Below are positions 52,178 through 61,926 of a DNA stretch of 64,000 nt, piece after piece. Position numbers and translations under genes: made by a program. Source of the stretch: Oscillospiraceae bacterium (GTDB lineage Bacteria > Bacillota > Clostridia > Oscillospirales > Acutalibacteraceae); contig CACWPS010000001.1 in NCBI GenBank assembly GCA_902762875.1, forward strand, positions 124,001-188,000, read 5' to 3'. Each line of letters starts with the position of its first letter. Position 1 is the first letter of the stretch. The notes beneath the pieces are model-generated. The model was given only the letters and a program-made list of their open reading frames with translations, did not search any database and was not told the DNA's origin.

Positions 52178-52943
52178 CCTGTAATGAACTCAGTTTACCA
52201 ACTAATACATACCGTGCGGCATCATACTCATACGAGCACGTTGATAGAGTCACAATTCTGTCTTCAGAAGAGCAGCTGAGTGGCGAAAAAAAAGTGGATT
52301 TCTTTTTGGCTTCTTGGATATATTCATATAACTCTTCCTGCGATACAAACTCGCTATATGCATCTGAGTCTGAGGGTGTTACATATCCTGCCATCAATTC
52401 AATTTTATAATTCACTTCGGGTGTCAAAAGCCATATGATCGGATGCTCATCGTAATACTCTTGAGATTTATAATCAGTAAAAGTACCAAACATCGAATCA
52501 TTTTTCATATTGTGACCATATATTATTGTGTTAAGGCTGCTGTAGTCTGAATGGCATCGATAATCCAAAAAGACAGTACCGGCAATATTATATTTTCCAT
52601 TTAACATCCGGCGAAGATAATAGTCATTATCATCGCTTTGTACAATAGGATAATTAACTGGTGTATTTTCGCAGTAGAGCCACCCGACAACATCTTTGTT
52701 TTGCGATAAAAGTGCATCAAAATCAACAGCTATTGGGGCCTGCACTATTTTTTCTCCTTCTTGCTCGCTAATATCGTCAGCATCCTTTATGGTAACAACA
52801 TTGGCTACTATATCCTTATATGTTTCTTCACTTTCAGAATAGTGACATATTGTGCTTATAATTTGATATAGCGAAAAAGAGAAAATCAAAAGCAACAGTA
52901 CAATCAACGCAATCCAGACGAGCTTTTTAGTCTTTCGCAGCAT
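52170..52943 (-). CDS. srtB: Class B sortase (second copy)
   Basis: From ATG 52943 (AAGGTGTG upstream) the product is 257 residues. It has a membrane anchor near 9-31 and the sortase B domain NTPVNYPIVQSDDNDYYLRR, TIIYGHNMKNDSMFGTF with His near 144, LSTCSYEY with Cys near 236, and Arg in AARYVLVG near 244. All catalytic residues are kept. It is about as similar to the first sortase in its domain as typical paralogues, but its linker differs. It sits inside the surface-protein operon, so it probably acts on these products. Confidence 0.93.
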   Translation of the reverse strand: MLRKTKKLVWIALIVLLLLIFSFSLYQIISTICHYSESEETYKDIVANVVTIKDADDISEQEGEKIVQAPIAVDFDALLSQNKDVVGWLYCENTPVNYPIVQSDDNDYYLRRMLNGKYNIAGTVFLDYRCHSDYSSLNTIIYGHNMKNDSMFGTFTDYKSQEYYDEHPIIWLLTPEVNYKIELMAGYVTPSDSDAYSEFVSQEELYEYIQEAKKKSTFFSPLSCSSEDRIVTLSTCSYEYDAARYVLVGKLSSLQDE

Positions 52944-52952
52944 AAACACACC

Positions 52953-53201
52953 TTACGCACGTTGACATGTAACAAAGTCTACATCCAACAAGAATTTCTT
53001 AGCCTCATTGGGGGATGTAAACTCCTTCTTTTGTTCGGTCAGATACTCTACAGCACCATTCCACTGTTGAAGGGAAAAATCATGCGTTTCAAAATGCTGT
53101 AGTGCAGACTTTATTCTGCTTTTATCTTGAATAAATTTGAGATCAGATAAATACATGCATCCGATTTTCTCTGATAAAACAAGTAGTAAATCTTTTTCCA
53201 T
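52953..53201 (-). CDS. Small protein, function unknown
   Basis: From ATG 53201 (GGAGGAG 8 nt upstream) the product is 82 residues, mostly helical and charged (EKDLLLVLSEKIGCMYLSDL, then RIKSALQHFETHDFSLQQWN). There are two cysteines. No family is recognised. It lies between the second AP2 protein and sortase 2, 5 nt after the former's stop, so it is translationally linked. Confidence 0.6.
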   Translation of the reverse strand: MEKDLLLVLSEKIGCMYLSDLKFIQDKSRIKSALQHFETHDFSLQQWNGAVEYLTEQKKEFTSPNEAKKFLLDVDFVTCQRA

Positions 53202-53206
53202 AATAG

Positions 53207-53869
53207 TCACTCCTCCACATTCTCTTTAAGTTCTAATCCGTTTTCTTCCAGGAACTCCCCGAAATAAATCTTTTCAGCTTCTTTCCGGGCAAATACCGCA
53301 TCTTCAAAACGTGCAAAAGATCCGAAACTCATAATTTTACCCTTAAATGTCAATCGCGCTCTCCACTTATTGCTACGTTTTTCAAAATAAACACCACGCG
53401 CACCGCTTGTATTAGCTGCCGTTGGCTTCATATCTGCTATCTTTGTTATCTGTGTTCCACCAACGAACCCTGCGGATTGTCGTGCGATATCTGCAGCATA
53501 TTTGCCGGCACATTCGTTGCACATACTCATATCAGGATTCGTGAGGGTATCTGTAGCTTTATATGTAATGGCACCACACTCACATCTGCATTCCCACATA
53601 GGGGTTGTCCGTTTCCCGCGGGGATTTCTTTTATCTGACCTACCAAGGACGGTCAATTTTCCGAAAACTTTTCCCGTTAAATCAGGAGACTTTTTGCATC
53701 CGCAGTTTGTAGTATGCCCACTATTCAAATTACCGGTAGTGGAAACACAAGTGCCTCCACAATCGCATCTGCAAAGCCATCGACGTTGGCCTTGCTTTGT
53801 TGATTCCATTTGCTCTACAACAACGAGCTTGTCATATCTTTTACCAATAAGGTTTTCTCTGTTTTTCAA
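53207..53869 (-). CDS. CxCG zinc-cluster/AP2-domain protein (shorter copy)
   Basis: This 220-residue relative of the 51-52 kb protein starts at TTG 53869. It has the same RWLCRCDCGGTCVSTTGNL and TTNCGC module, a second ECRCECGAITYKATDTL, a CNEC pair near 125, and a C-terminal AP2 domain (NTSGARGVYFEKRSNKWRAR, MSFGSFARFEDAVFARKEAE). Duplicated AP2 genes of two sizes flank the sortase gene. DNA-binding role inferred. Confidence 0.72.
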   Translation of the reverse strand: MKNRENLIGKRYDKLVVVEQMESTKQGQRRWLCRCDCGGTCVSTTGNLNSGHTTNCGCKKSPDLTGKVFGKLTVLGRSDKRNPRGKRTTPMWECRCECGAITYKATDTLTNPDMSMCNECAGKYAADIARQSAGFVGGTQITKIADMKPTAANTSGARGVYFEKRSNKWRARLTFKGKIMSFGSFARFEDAVFARKEAEKIYFGEFLEENGLELKENVEE

Positions 53870-53881
53870 AACTTACACCTA

Positions 53882-54154
53882 TTATTTTCTGCGCAGCTGC
53901 TCTATAAGGCGACGCATTTCGTCTTCACTGCACACCGGTTTATTATTATTGTTTTTTCTGTCGCACTCATAACACATTTGTCCCAAACCGATTTCATAAT
54001 GGTCCCTGAAATCTATGTGTGTATCTTTACGTACCGTTGTCAATTTTCCGCATATGACACATCGTTCAAAAGGGGATTCGTCATTTTCCTCTCTCCGCAA
54101 TCGACGCTTTTTTGTGCGGTCCAAAACTTTTTGGAATATGTTTCTTATAATCAC
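53882..54154 (-). CDS. CxxC zinc-finger-like small protein
   Basis: The 90-residue basic protein (KKRRLRREENDESPFERCVI) has CVICGK near 32 and CYEC near 61-64, two pairs that can hold one zinc, and KNNNNKPVCSEDEMRRLIEQ at the end. It may bind nucleic acid. It is the first gene after the terminator at 54176-54217. Family not known. Confidence 0.55.
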   Translation of the reverse strand: MIIRNIFQKVLDRTKKRRLRREENDESPFERCVICGKLTTVRKDTHIDFRDHYEIGLGQMCYECDRKNNNNKPVCSEDEMRRLIEQLRRK

Positions 54155-54175
54155 TTTCTTTTTCGCTCCTAAACA

Positions 54176-54217
54176 GAAATAAGCCCATTCATACTAATTG
54201 CATGAACAGGCTTATTT
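54176..54217 (-). terminator. Terminator after the sortase-substrate gene
   Basis: AAATAAGCC pairs with GGCTTATTT around an inner CATTCAT/ATGAACA-like part, with T-rich flank on the minus strand. It splits the surface cluster into an upstream structural part and a downstream sortase/AP2 part. Confidence 0.7.
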
Positions 54218-54218
54218 G

Positions 54219-54878
54219 TTAGATTTCTTCTTGCTTCCTGCGGCGTCCGAACACCAGCAAGAAAATTAAAACAAGTCCACTCACACTCGCAAGAGCGATA
54301 TAAAGGGTTAAATTTGTTGTATCACCTGTTTGTGGGGGCTTCGGATCATCAGGCTCAACGGGGAGTTCTTCGACTTTGAATTGCCACTCAAGATAACCTA
54401 CGGCCTCTTGATACTCATTGCCAAGTTCAATAGGCACATCAAGTGTGACATTCAGGTCAATTTCTGCACCAGAGTAAAAAGTGCCGAGATATACCCACTC
54501 TGTCAATTGAGCCGATTGATCAGCAGGGGCATCAAAAAGGTTAGAATCTCCGTTCTGCGATACTCTCAGATTCAGTTTCGATAAGAAGTCTTCTGAGCCT
54601 TCCTTCGCACCAAGGGAGCGAATGTAAAGCCTGATTTTAACATTGTTTGACACATCATTTTTGATATGTACCTTCTGTGTGATACTATCGCCAGGCATTA
54701 CACCTTTGAAATCCGAAAACAGATCTGTCGGCGAATATTCACTTCCCGGTTCAAAGATGAACTTCTTAGCATTCCCGTCATAGGTAACGGTGCCTGCTGC
54801 AAATGCTGTGACTGTCATACTTGTTACCACTGCAAGAGCAGCAAGGAGGGTAAATAATCTTTTCAATATTCTTTTCAT
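54219..54878 (-). CDS. Sortase-anchored surface protein (PPQTGD signal)
   Basis: The 219-residue protein has a signal peptide ending near AFAAG (about 27), a beta-rich region (about 29-172), a proline linker with PPQTGD at 181-186, a transmembrane helix (190-210) and an RRRKQ tail. The PxTG-like signal is what a class B sortase (NPQTN or NPKTG type) would cleave, with the substitution PPQTGD. It is the clearest sortase substrate in the cluster. It may cap or anchor the fibre made from the TasA-like proteins. Confidence 0.82.
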   Translation of the reverse strand: MKRILKRLFTLLAALAVVTSMTVTAFAAGTVTYDGNAKKFIFEPGSEYSPTDLFSDFKGVMPGDSITQKVHIKNDVSNNVKIRLYIRSLGAKEGSEDFLSKLNLRVSQNGDSNLFDAPADQSAQLTEWVYLGTFYSGAEIDLNVTLDVPIELGNEYQEAVGYLEWQFKVEELPVEPDDPKPPQTGDTTNLTLYIALASVSGLVLIFLLVFGRRRKQEEI

Positions 54879-54890
54879 ATTTAACCCTCC

Positions 54891-55535
54891 TTACTGTTTG
54901 ATAACCAATGTGGTTCCGTCTACATCGCTTATTCCGCTACTCCACTGTTCCTTAACAACAGTTTCTGGAGCTGATTGAATAGAGGATGCCACGATTTCTA
55001 CTGATAGGTAATATCCCTCCGGCGGTGTCACATTACAAACACAACTCTCAATGAGAACGCTCGTTTCGTCGCCCTCGTTAACCGGTACAGTATAGTACCA
55101 ATACCCGTCAGATCCTTTTATCCAATTTGCATTTGATGCGTATGTCATTGCATAATCAGAACCAATTTCAGGTTTAATCGCAGTTACTGAGGTCTGATCC
55201 TCTGACTCTGACATCCATGTGACAACAACGGCAGCTCTGATATAGCTCTGAACATTACCAGTATTTTTAATGCGGACGTTCGTTTTTGTTTGCCCGTCAA
55301 ATTCACCATTTCCACCAGGACCATTTTCAAGAACCTGACAGGCTACATAGGCGTTGTCAAATTCATTTTTTATGGAACCTGTTTTTGTGAACAAAAACGC
55401 CAAACTTACACACGAGATAATACAACAAAGGATGGCAATAATTGCAATGGTGAGGTGTTGTTGCTTTTTATGCTGTGATCTACGACGGCGATGAGTAGGA
55501 ACGTAATATTTTCCTGAATATTTTCTATTAAACAT
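54891..55535 (-). CDS. TasA/CalY-like exported protein with N-terminal anchor
   Basis: The 214-residue protein has a basic N-terminus (RRRRSQHKKQQ), one hydrophobic segment (about 29-51, AIIAILCCIISCVSLAFLF), then a beta-rich exported domain (NVRIKNTGNVQSYIRAAVVV, then DGYWYYTVPVNEGDETSVLI). The same NTG...VR and YYYT patterns occur in the TasA-like proteins at 61.9 and 63.1 kb, so it is a relative. The long basic N-terminus is unusual for them. It lies between the sialidase and the sortase substrate. Confidence 0.65.
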   Translation of the reverse strand: MFNRKYSGKYYVPTHRRRRSQHKKQQHLTIAIIAILCCIISCVSLAFLFTKTGSIKNEFDNAYVACQVLENGPGGNGEFDGQTKTNVRIKNTGNVQSYIRAAVVVTWMSESEDQTSVTAIKPEIGSDYAMTYASNANWIKGSDGYWYYTVPVNEGDETSVLIESCVCNVTPPEGYYLSVEIVASSIQSAPETVVKEQWSSGISDVDGTTLVIKQ

Positions 55536-55552
55536 TTACATTTCCTCCTCTC

Positions 55553-58500
55553 TTACTTATCTTTTTTCTTAAAGATGTTTACATTGTAATCGTCACCGTC
55601 AAGCCAGTATTTATAGGTGCGTTCGTTGGTGAAAGTTACCTTGTTAGCAGCAGCATCTGCAGATAGCTTAACAGTAATAGAGTTACCGCTTACCTTAGAA
55701 CCTGCAAGATTAGACGACGGTGCACACTTGCCATATCTCCAGGACCAATCCGTTTTCTCGGTAATCTTGTACCGATGTCCAACTGTCATGCCATCAATTT
55801 TAATCGAACCATCCTTATGAATGGTTACTGTCAAATTGACGCCATTGCTTACTACGTTGCCACTTTCATCAACCTCGACTATATCAAATAGGAAACTCTG
55901 GTTAATATCCATGCTATAGTCAGCACCATCAGGGAACACCTTATCAATTGTTAAGCTGGTGAGATTGTATTCAAACTTAGCGTAGTAGGTAACATTTACC
56001 CAAAACTCACCCGGTTTTTGTGGTTTGATTCTGTTTTCGCTTACCCACTCTTCAGGGACAGCGTTTTTACAATCAGCATCCAGATACCACCCAACAAACT
56101 TATAGACATTGCTGGAGGCAGTAGCTGTGGATCCGTTTGCTTTGCCAGTCGATGCACCGATTGTCTCAGCCGGAGCATCAACTGAGCCACAGCCAGTAGG
56201 CCCAACAACCTGATATTTGATTGTCACATCCTTCACATAGTAGAAGGTAATGACATTCTCCAGAGAGTTATCGGAAATAGTAAGTGTATAGGTTTTGTTG
56301 CCTAATAACTCATAACCATTAACATCTACAGCTTTTTCCGTTACCTGAGCTTCCCATTTGGCAGTTCCGTTCTTTTCAGCAAGAACAGGAAGCCCTGTTA
56401 CTTGATCTAAGTACTGAACCTTATAGGAATATTCGTTTCTGGTGTAGTACACCCACAATTCCAGAACATTGCCTGCGGTTACTGTACCAGACATTACTTC
56501 ACCCGCATGGCCTTTGGCCCATGTAAAGTGTTGGATCTCCTTGGGTGGGTTGGGAACGGAATAAACCGAACCACTACTCATTTTTCCAGTAAAGGAAGAA
56601 TGTTCGTCGAAACCAGATCCATCTGCCTTTTCGGTCATGTAGTGAACAACATACTGCCCATTTACATTGTCCTTCTCGTAAATGAAGTAGATTGCGTTCC
56701 GGGTATTGTTTGGATCGATATAAAGGCGCTTTTGGTATTCATCAAATACATAACCGCTAATCATTACTGCATTTTCCGTAACGATTGCTTTTTCATTTTT
56801 CTCAACCGTCTTGGTTTTTGCAATCAGATAATAGATCTCGCCCTTGTATGTCGTAGTTCCCAGACTCGTACCGGGATTATTTTTTGTGAGGTAGTATACC
56901 TGATAAGGAACATACTCACGATACACATAGTAGAAGGTGTATACATTCTTGGTTTCGTCTTCGATGTCAACGGTCAGGGAATGACTCTGAATTTCCGGGA
57001 AATATCTGGTTTGATATCCTGCTTTCAGAGCAGAACCTACCTTTGCCTCGAAGGTCTTAGTATTACCAGCCAGCGCAGAACCTGTGATAGGATCAGCAAT
57101 CTCAATTTCATTGCCATTGCCGTCCTTATACACAAATTTGACTGTATAGTTCATAAGTATGTTGGACGTCCACTTGGCATATATCTTGACATCGGAAGTA
57201 ACGGTAGTGTTTTTGAAATCCCAAAGTGTCTCGATGCCATTCTCGTTGATGTAGAACCAACCGAGGAAGTCGTACTTGCCGTTGGTAGGATCAGCGGGTG
57301 GCGTAAATGGAGATTGAATAATACTTCCATGTGGTACGTCATAATCATAAGTGATTTCATCCACTGAATAGATTTTACCAGCCTCAAGATCTTCGTAAGA
57401 ATGGTAGAATGTAACATCGTGATTAATCGGTTCCCACCAAGCATAAAGAATCAGGTCATTTGCAGGCATAGTGGAATTTGCAAAGTCATATGGCTTTACA
57501 TTATCAAAATTGAAATCGTTCGGTGTCTGCGGGGCCAAATACCAACCTTTGAAGGTCACGGAGCCGGGCTGGTAAACAGAAGGTGCCTTAGAAGCATCCA
57601 AGCTATACGAACCATAGGAAGACATCGGCGCCTCGTAGGAAATGATTTCATTTCTTACTGTAGTACCATAGTTGTCAAACACCAGGTTGTAACTATTTCG
57701 GTCGTAAAAGAATTCGGCTCCATTATAGCTGTCACCCGTTTCTGCGGACATCGCTTTGTTCAAGGTATATCCTTCTATGTTTTCAAATTCTTCTTCTGAA
57801 ACCGTCAAACCAGTTCTGTACTTAAATTCAATTGGGAACAACACTTCATAGTCACTTTCCACTCCGGGTGTTCCGCCCAATTTTAATCCATAGTATGTGG
57901 CTTTATATGTGTTGTTAGAACTATAAACATAGGCATAATAGTCACGGTTCTCTTGTGGCATCACAGCAAGGAAGGATGTCCAAGGGCTCTTGGAGGCGTC
58001 CTTGTTTCTTGACCACATATAAGAGCCAGCATCTGTACTTGCGTCGATGAACTCAGTACGAATGTTTGCGCCCCATTTCTTTGTAACAGTAGCATAAGTT
58101 GTACCGCCACCATTGGACATAAACTTAACCGTAAAGGTTGTGCGGTCATAATACACATTCAATGTGGTAGTTCCGTCTGCAGAAACGGTGACATAACCAG
58201 TTTTTCCTTGGTTAAGAGTCCACAGGGGATTATCATCGTAATTTGTGGTATGTCTGCAACTTGCATCATGAGTATGTGCTTTTTTTCCACAACTATAGCA
58301 AGCGGCAGAATGTGAATGCTCTGTGGTTTGGCACTTAAGCTTATAGCAAGCATCAGAATGAGTGTGCTCTTCACAAGTCATTGCACATGAACTGTTGTGT
58401 TCGGCGTGCAGGTTGGTGTGGCAGTTAGAATTCTTCAGTTCTACAGTTGTATCATCGTCTGGAGAGGAAGAGTTCCACCAAGAACCAGTTGAATTCACCT

Positions 58501-61500
58501 GATAATAATCGTTACCGAGCTTATAGTAATACGTATAACTATATCGACCAATCCGATAAAGGCCACCACTTGTTATTGTTGAATTGTTGGTGATGTTAAA
58601 TTTGGTTGCGTCGTCAACAGGGGTCGTGTTTAAAGTGCCCCTTGAGCTTTCATAACATGCAATCGTATGATTTCTGATGCCGCCACAGTTCCAACAAGAG
58701 TCGGTATGCTCTGTGTGTTCGTCCTTACCACATATCCGATCATAACAACCATCGGCTACAGAATGGACATGCTCGGTTTCACCACAAGTAGAAGAACAAC
58801 CGGAACCGTGGGTGTGCACTTCAAAACCACACATGAGCTGCCCTGGAACATATGTAATGGTAGAACCGGTGTTAGCATAGATTTCGAAGGCTTCCTCTGA
58901 AACGTAAGAATATCCATCGTTATCAGCATTCTGTCCCCAAACAACAACTGTAACCTTGGCAGCATCGTTCGCTCTCCAAATTGCAGTATAGGAGGTATGA
59001 TTTGCAGGGATAGGAATATTCATAAATTGCTCGATATCTGCCGAAGTATCTGTGTCCAAATCCCATTCGTTCACTTCGCCTGTAACAAAATCCTCAGTCC
59101 AACCTTTATTGGAATCCCATCCCACAAAGATGTATCCGGCCTTGATGGGGTTATCTACGGAAACGGGAGTTCCATAGCGAGCATAAACGGGCTGAACACC
59201 GTAACCACCGTCTAAATCAAAGAGCATTTTATAGTACAGGCGGTCATAATAGATCTCAATATTGGTAGAACCATCGGATGCAATCTCAGCGGTTTCAAAC
59301 AGCAGCTGATAGAAACCGACAAAGCTTTTAGAGAACGCTTCGTTGCTGACATCGACCATTGCTCCTGTGATTCCCTCAAGGATAACGGAATCGCCATACT
59401 GCGTATACTCTTCATCCAGTACATTCTGCAGGAAGTAAGTAACCTTGTAAGTAGTTTTACCGGGCTTATAGGTTAGTTCAATTTCAAGGTTTTGGGTTAC
59501 ATCCGTCTTGTTGACAGTGTAAACGTATACATTCTTTGTAAGATCCGGTGTAAGAACAGTTCCGTTTGCTTCATAAAGGTCATAACCCTTTAGATAAGGG
59601 ATCTCAACTTTTTGAGAAACTGCACCATTGTATTCCAGTTCATACGGCTCCTGAAGGATGATTGTTCCGTCTTCCTTTTTTGCAGTAAGAGTGACGGTAA
59701 CCTTATCATCATTAGCTAGAGGCGTATCATCTTCTGTAACTGCAAAAACAAACTTGGAGAAACCATCCACATCAAAGGATATGGTATTGTTGGCAACCGC
59801 AAAGGAACCGAGGACCTTCACTGTTCCTTCGTGGAGGTGGTATACAACAACCTGATCACCGTTCTGGAGGCCGATTTTTGAGGCTTCCAAGGTCACGGTA
59901 ACGGTTTCTCCAGAAGCAGGCTGCCATTCGCTGCCGTCTGCATTCTTGATGGAGATGTCAAGTGCCATAGCCACAGTTTCGCCGGACCCAACCTCAATTC
60001 CACTGGAGTCGGTTTCACTTAACTGTACAGATGCTTCTTCGGGGATAATACCAGCTACACTTACTTTGACAGTTTCGCCAGTAGAGGTGGTAAAGCTCTC
60101 GGAGACCTCGATTTCGGGTTCCTCAGGCTGATACATTGCAATCGTAACAGGAATGGGACTGCTGCAGACTACATTAATAGCATCAGAAGTCTTGCAACGG
60201 ATATTTACCTTTCCATCACTTCCGAGCAACGTGCCAACCATACCGAAGGACAACTCGATGGCCTTTCCGTTTTCGCCGTAGATATCCATCCATTTTCCAG
60301 ATTCGTATTCAATCTGCCATTGGTAATGAATATCAGCAGAACTGTTATGCAGCACCTTTGCCTGAAGCTCGGTTTTTTCGTACAATCCCAGTTTAACAGA
60401 ATTTACGATATTGCCATTTTCATCTACGATAATTGTTTCAGGCTTATCTAGTTTGATACCCAGAGCAGAAGGGAGATAGCCCTTAATATCCATTGTATAG
60501 AAACAGTTATCTCCTACACCCCATTCATTTTCTTTATTCTCAAAAAGGACAAGAACAGCCCCATCAGAACGTTCGCTCAGGCAAGAATATATGAATTGAT
60601 TATCTTTTTCGTTGACATAAATGGTTTTTTCCAAATTCATATCGCCATTAGACTCTACCGTGAAAACGAAGATACTTCCGTTCAAACGATTAGACGCTTT
60701 GGACGAATTGGAACCCTTTCTGTTAGGTCCGGTAGGACAAGAAACCAAAACAACCTGTTTGCCATTGGATGTTTTTGAATATGTAATTGCCGAAATTTGC
60801 GTATTGGAGTTGGTATTAACATCAGATAATGTAACTACACTACCCCAACCATTTCCCATATGATAATCAACATAGTTCAATTTCTTTGTGCCATTGCGGA
60901 AAAAGAAGCGCAAAGAACCATTGGTTAATTCCACAACTGCTGCTTCAGAAGCCCAGTTGTAATTAAACTCTGAAGATCTACTCCAATTTTCACCGTCGTT
61001 GGAATAGATAAAACTTAAACGCTGTGTGTTGCCGGAGGCATCGTTATCTCCGTGATAGGAGTAAACCGGGAAGATCATAGTGCCGGAGCTGGTTGTAATG
61101 CTGCTGCCAGGCGCTACAAGGCACACACGCTCAGAAGATGTTTTTACATTCAGCAGTGTCGGCTCAGACCATGTTGAACCACCATCTTTAGAAGAGGTGA
61201 GATACAAATAACCAGTACGTACTACTTTATAAGGCGAGTCTTCACAAAACAGGTTGGTGTTAATGCCATTAGGACCGCTGATATTGAAGTAAGCATCAAC
61301 TTCGTAACCTTCAACTGGAGTATTTGCAGAATTGTAAATTTTCCCTTCTTTTAAGTAATAGGAATAAGATTTGTGATTATCTCCACTTAGGAGGAGATAA
61401 CCGCCCTTGTTGAATCCAACTTTTTCGCTGGGCTGTGTATGATTTTTACCGTTAAGAGCCACACCGTAAGGATATAGGTCTACCAACATATATACGGTTT

Positions 61501-61912
61501 GACCATCGGCACCGACTACCAGACTGGGATCAAGGAATGCCGTAGAGGCAGAGCCGTTATACTTGTTGCCATTGTCACCGAGATAGTTGGATGCATTGTA
61601 GCTCCAAGTCTTACCGCCATCGGTAGATTTGGCAACCAAATTGTCCAGACCGCCTCCGTCAAAGGTAGTATTCCAACGGATATCGGCTGCAGCCACAATT
61701 GTGCCATCCGATAAAGTAACCATTGCAGGAATACGATAGCTGTTGCTAGTGACGGTATTGCCGTCCACCTCGAAAGGTACATCACTTCTAAACGGAACGG
61801 TCAATCCAGAAACTTCCGTCTCCTCCTGAGCACACACTGGAACTACAGGAAGAGAGGATAAAAGCATAACTATTGCAAGAAAAAATGAAAGAAAACGAGA
61901 TTTTTTTGACAT
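55553..61912 (-). CDS. Giant secreted sialidase-adhesin
   Basis: The 2119-residue protein has a signal peptide (about 1-28, cut near VCA) and a GH33 sialidase domain (about 40-480): YRIPAMVTLSDG with Arg near 60, Asp boxes STDGGKTW, SKDGGSTW and SNDGENW, SEAAVVELTNGS with Glu near 323, FFFRNG near 339, IYSCLSERSDG near 441. Then come Ig-like and ZU5-like parts (about 490-740), Listeria-Bacteroides-type repeats, a Cys/His-rich block (about 1025-1220), MucBP-like repeats and a Cna-B-like end. It has no LPXTG or C-terminal helix. It should cleave sialic acids from host mucin at the cell surface. Confidence 0.85.
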   Translation of the reverse strand: MSKKSRFLSFFLAIVMLLSSLPVVPVCAQEETEVSGLTVPFRSDVPFEVDGNTVTSNSYRIPAMVTLSDGTIVAAADIRWNTTFDGGGLDNLVAKSTDGGKTWSYNASNYLGDNGNKYNGSASTAFLDPSLVVGADGQTVYMLVDLYPYGVALNGKNHTQPSEKVGFNKGGYLLLSGDNHKSYSYYLKEGKIYNSANTPVEGYEVDAYFNISGPNGINTNLFCEDSPYKVVRTGYLYLTSSKDGGSTWSEPTLLNVKTSSERVCLVAPGSSITTSSGTMIFPVYSYHGDNDASGNTQRLSFIYSNDGENWSRSSEFNYNWASEAAVVELTNGSLRFFFRNGTKKLNYVDYHMGNGWGSVVTLSDVNTNSNTQISAITYSKTSNGKQVVLVSCPTGPNRKGSNSSKASNRLNGSIFVFTVESNGDMNLEKTIYVNEKDNQFIYSCLSERSDGAVLVLFENKENEWGVGDNCFYTMDIKGYLPSALGIKLDKPETIIVDENGNIVNSVKLGLYEKTELQAKVLHNSSADIHYQWQIEYESGKWMDIYGENGKAIELSFGMVGTLLGSDGKVNIRCKTSDAINVVCSSPIPVTIAMYQPEEPEIEVSESFTTSTGETVKVSVAGIIPEEASVQLSETDSSGIEVGSGETVAMALDISIKNADGSEWQPASGETVTVTLEASKIGLQNGDQVVVYHLHEGTVKVLGSFAVANNTISFDVDGFSKFVFAVTEDDTPLANDDKVTVTLTAKKEDGTIILQEPYELEYNGAVSQKVEIPYLKGYDLYEANGTVLTPDLTKNVYVYTVNKTDVTQNLEIELTYKPGKTTYKVTYFLQNVLDEEYTQYGDSVILEGITGAMVDVSNEAFSKSFVGFYQLLFETAEIASDGSTNIEIYYDRLYYKMLFDLDGGYGVQPVYARYGTPVSVDNPIKAGYIFVGWDSNKGWTEDFVTGEVNEWDLDTDTSADIEQFMNIPIPANHTSYTAIWRANDAAKVTVVVWGQNADNDGYSYVSEEAFEIYANTGSTITYVPGQLMCGFEVHTHGSGCSSTCGETEHVHSVADGCYDRICGKDEHTEHTDSCWNCGGIRNHTIACYESSRGTLNTTPVDDATKFNITNNSTITSGGLYRIGRYSYTYYYKLGNDYYQVNSTGSWWNSSSPDDDTTVELKNSNCHTNLHAEHNSSCAMTCEEHTHSDACYKLKCQTTEHSHSAACYSCGKKAHTHDASCRHTTNYDDNPLWTLNQGKTGYVTVSADGTTTLNVYYDRTTFTVKFMSNGGGTTYATVTKKWGANIRTEFIDASTDAGSYMWSRNKDASKSPWTSFLAVMPQENRDYYAYVYSSNNTYKATYYGLKLGGTPGVESDYEVLFPIEFKYRTGLTVSEEEFENIEGYTLNKAMSAETGDSYNGAEFFYDRNSYNLVFDNYGTTVRNEIISYEAPMSSYGSYSLDASKAPSVYQPGSVTFKGWYLAPQTPNDFNFDNVKPYDFANSTMPANDLILYAWWEPINHDVTFYHSYEDLEAGKIYSVDEITYDYDVPHGSIIQSPFTPPADPTNGKYDFLGWFYINENGIETLWDFKNTTVTSDVKIYAKWTSNILMNYTVKFVYKDGNGNEIEIADPITGSALAGNTKTFEAKVGSALKAGYQTRYFPEIQSHSLTVDIEDETKNVYTFYYVYREYVPYQVYYLTKNNPGTSLGTTTYKGEIYYLIAKTKTVEKNEKAIVTENAVMISGYVFDEYQKRLYIDPNNTRNAIYFIYEKDNVNGQYVVHYMTEKADGSGFDEHSSFTGKMSSGSVYSVPNPPKEIQHFTWAKGHAGEVMSGTVTAGNVLELWVYYTRNEYSYKVQYLDQVTGLPVLAEKNGTAKWEAQVTEKAVDVNGYELLGNKTYTLTISDNSLENVITFYYVKDVTIKYQVVGPTGCGSVDAPAETIGASTGKANGSTATASSNVYKFVGWYLDADCKNAVPEEWVSENRIKPQKPGEFWVNVTYYAKFEYNLTSLTIDKVFPDGADYSMDINQSFLFDIVEVDESGNVVSNGVNLTVTIHKDGSIKIDGMTVGHRYKITEKTDWSWRYGKCAPSSNLAGSKVSGNSITVKLSADAAANKVTFTNERTYKYWLDGDDYNVNIFKKKDK
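58250..58830 (-). other. Cys/His-rich repeat block within the sialidase gene
   Basis: About 190 residues contain many CxxxxHxHxxxC-like units (for example HTHGSGCSSTCG, ICGKDEHTEHTDSC, EEHTHSDACYKLKC, GKKAHTHDASC). The block is inserted between beta-repeat regions. Such HTH-type repeats are seen in other Firmicutes surface proteins; function unknown. Metal binding or disulfide knots are possible. Confidence 0.7.
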
Positions 61913-61926
61913 ATCCTCACACCTCC

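Noticed and set aside
56507-57367. 286-residue rightward frame opposite the sialidase
   Set aside because: It is an antisense shadow of a long beta-repeat gene, and no start site or family is seen.
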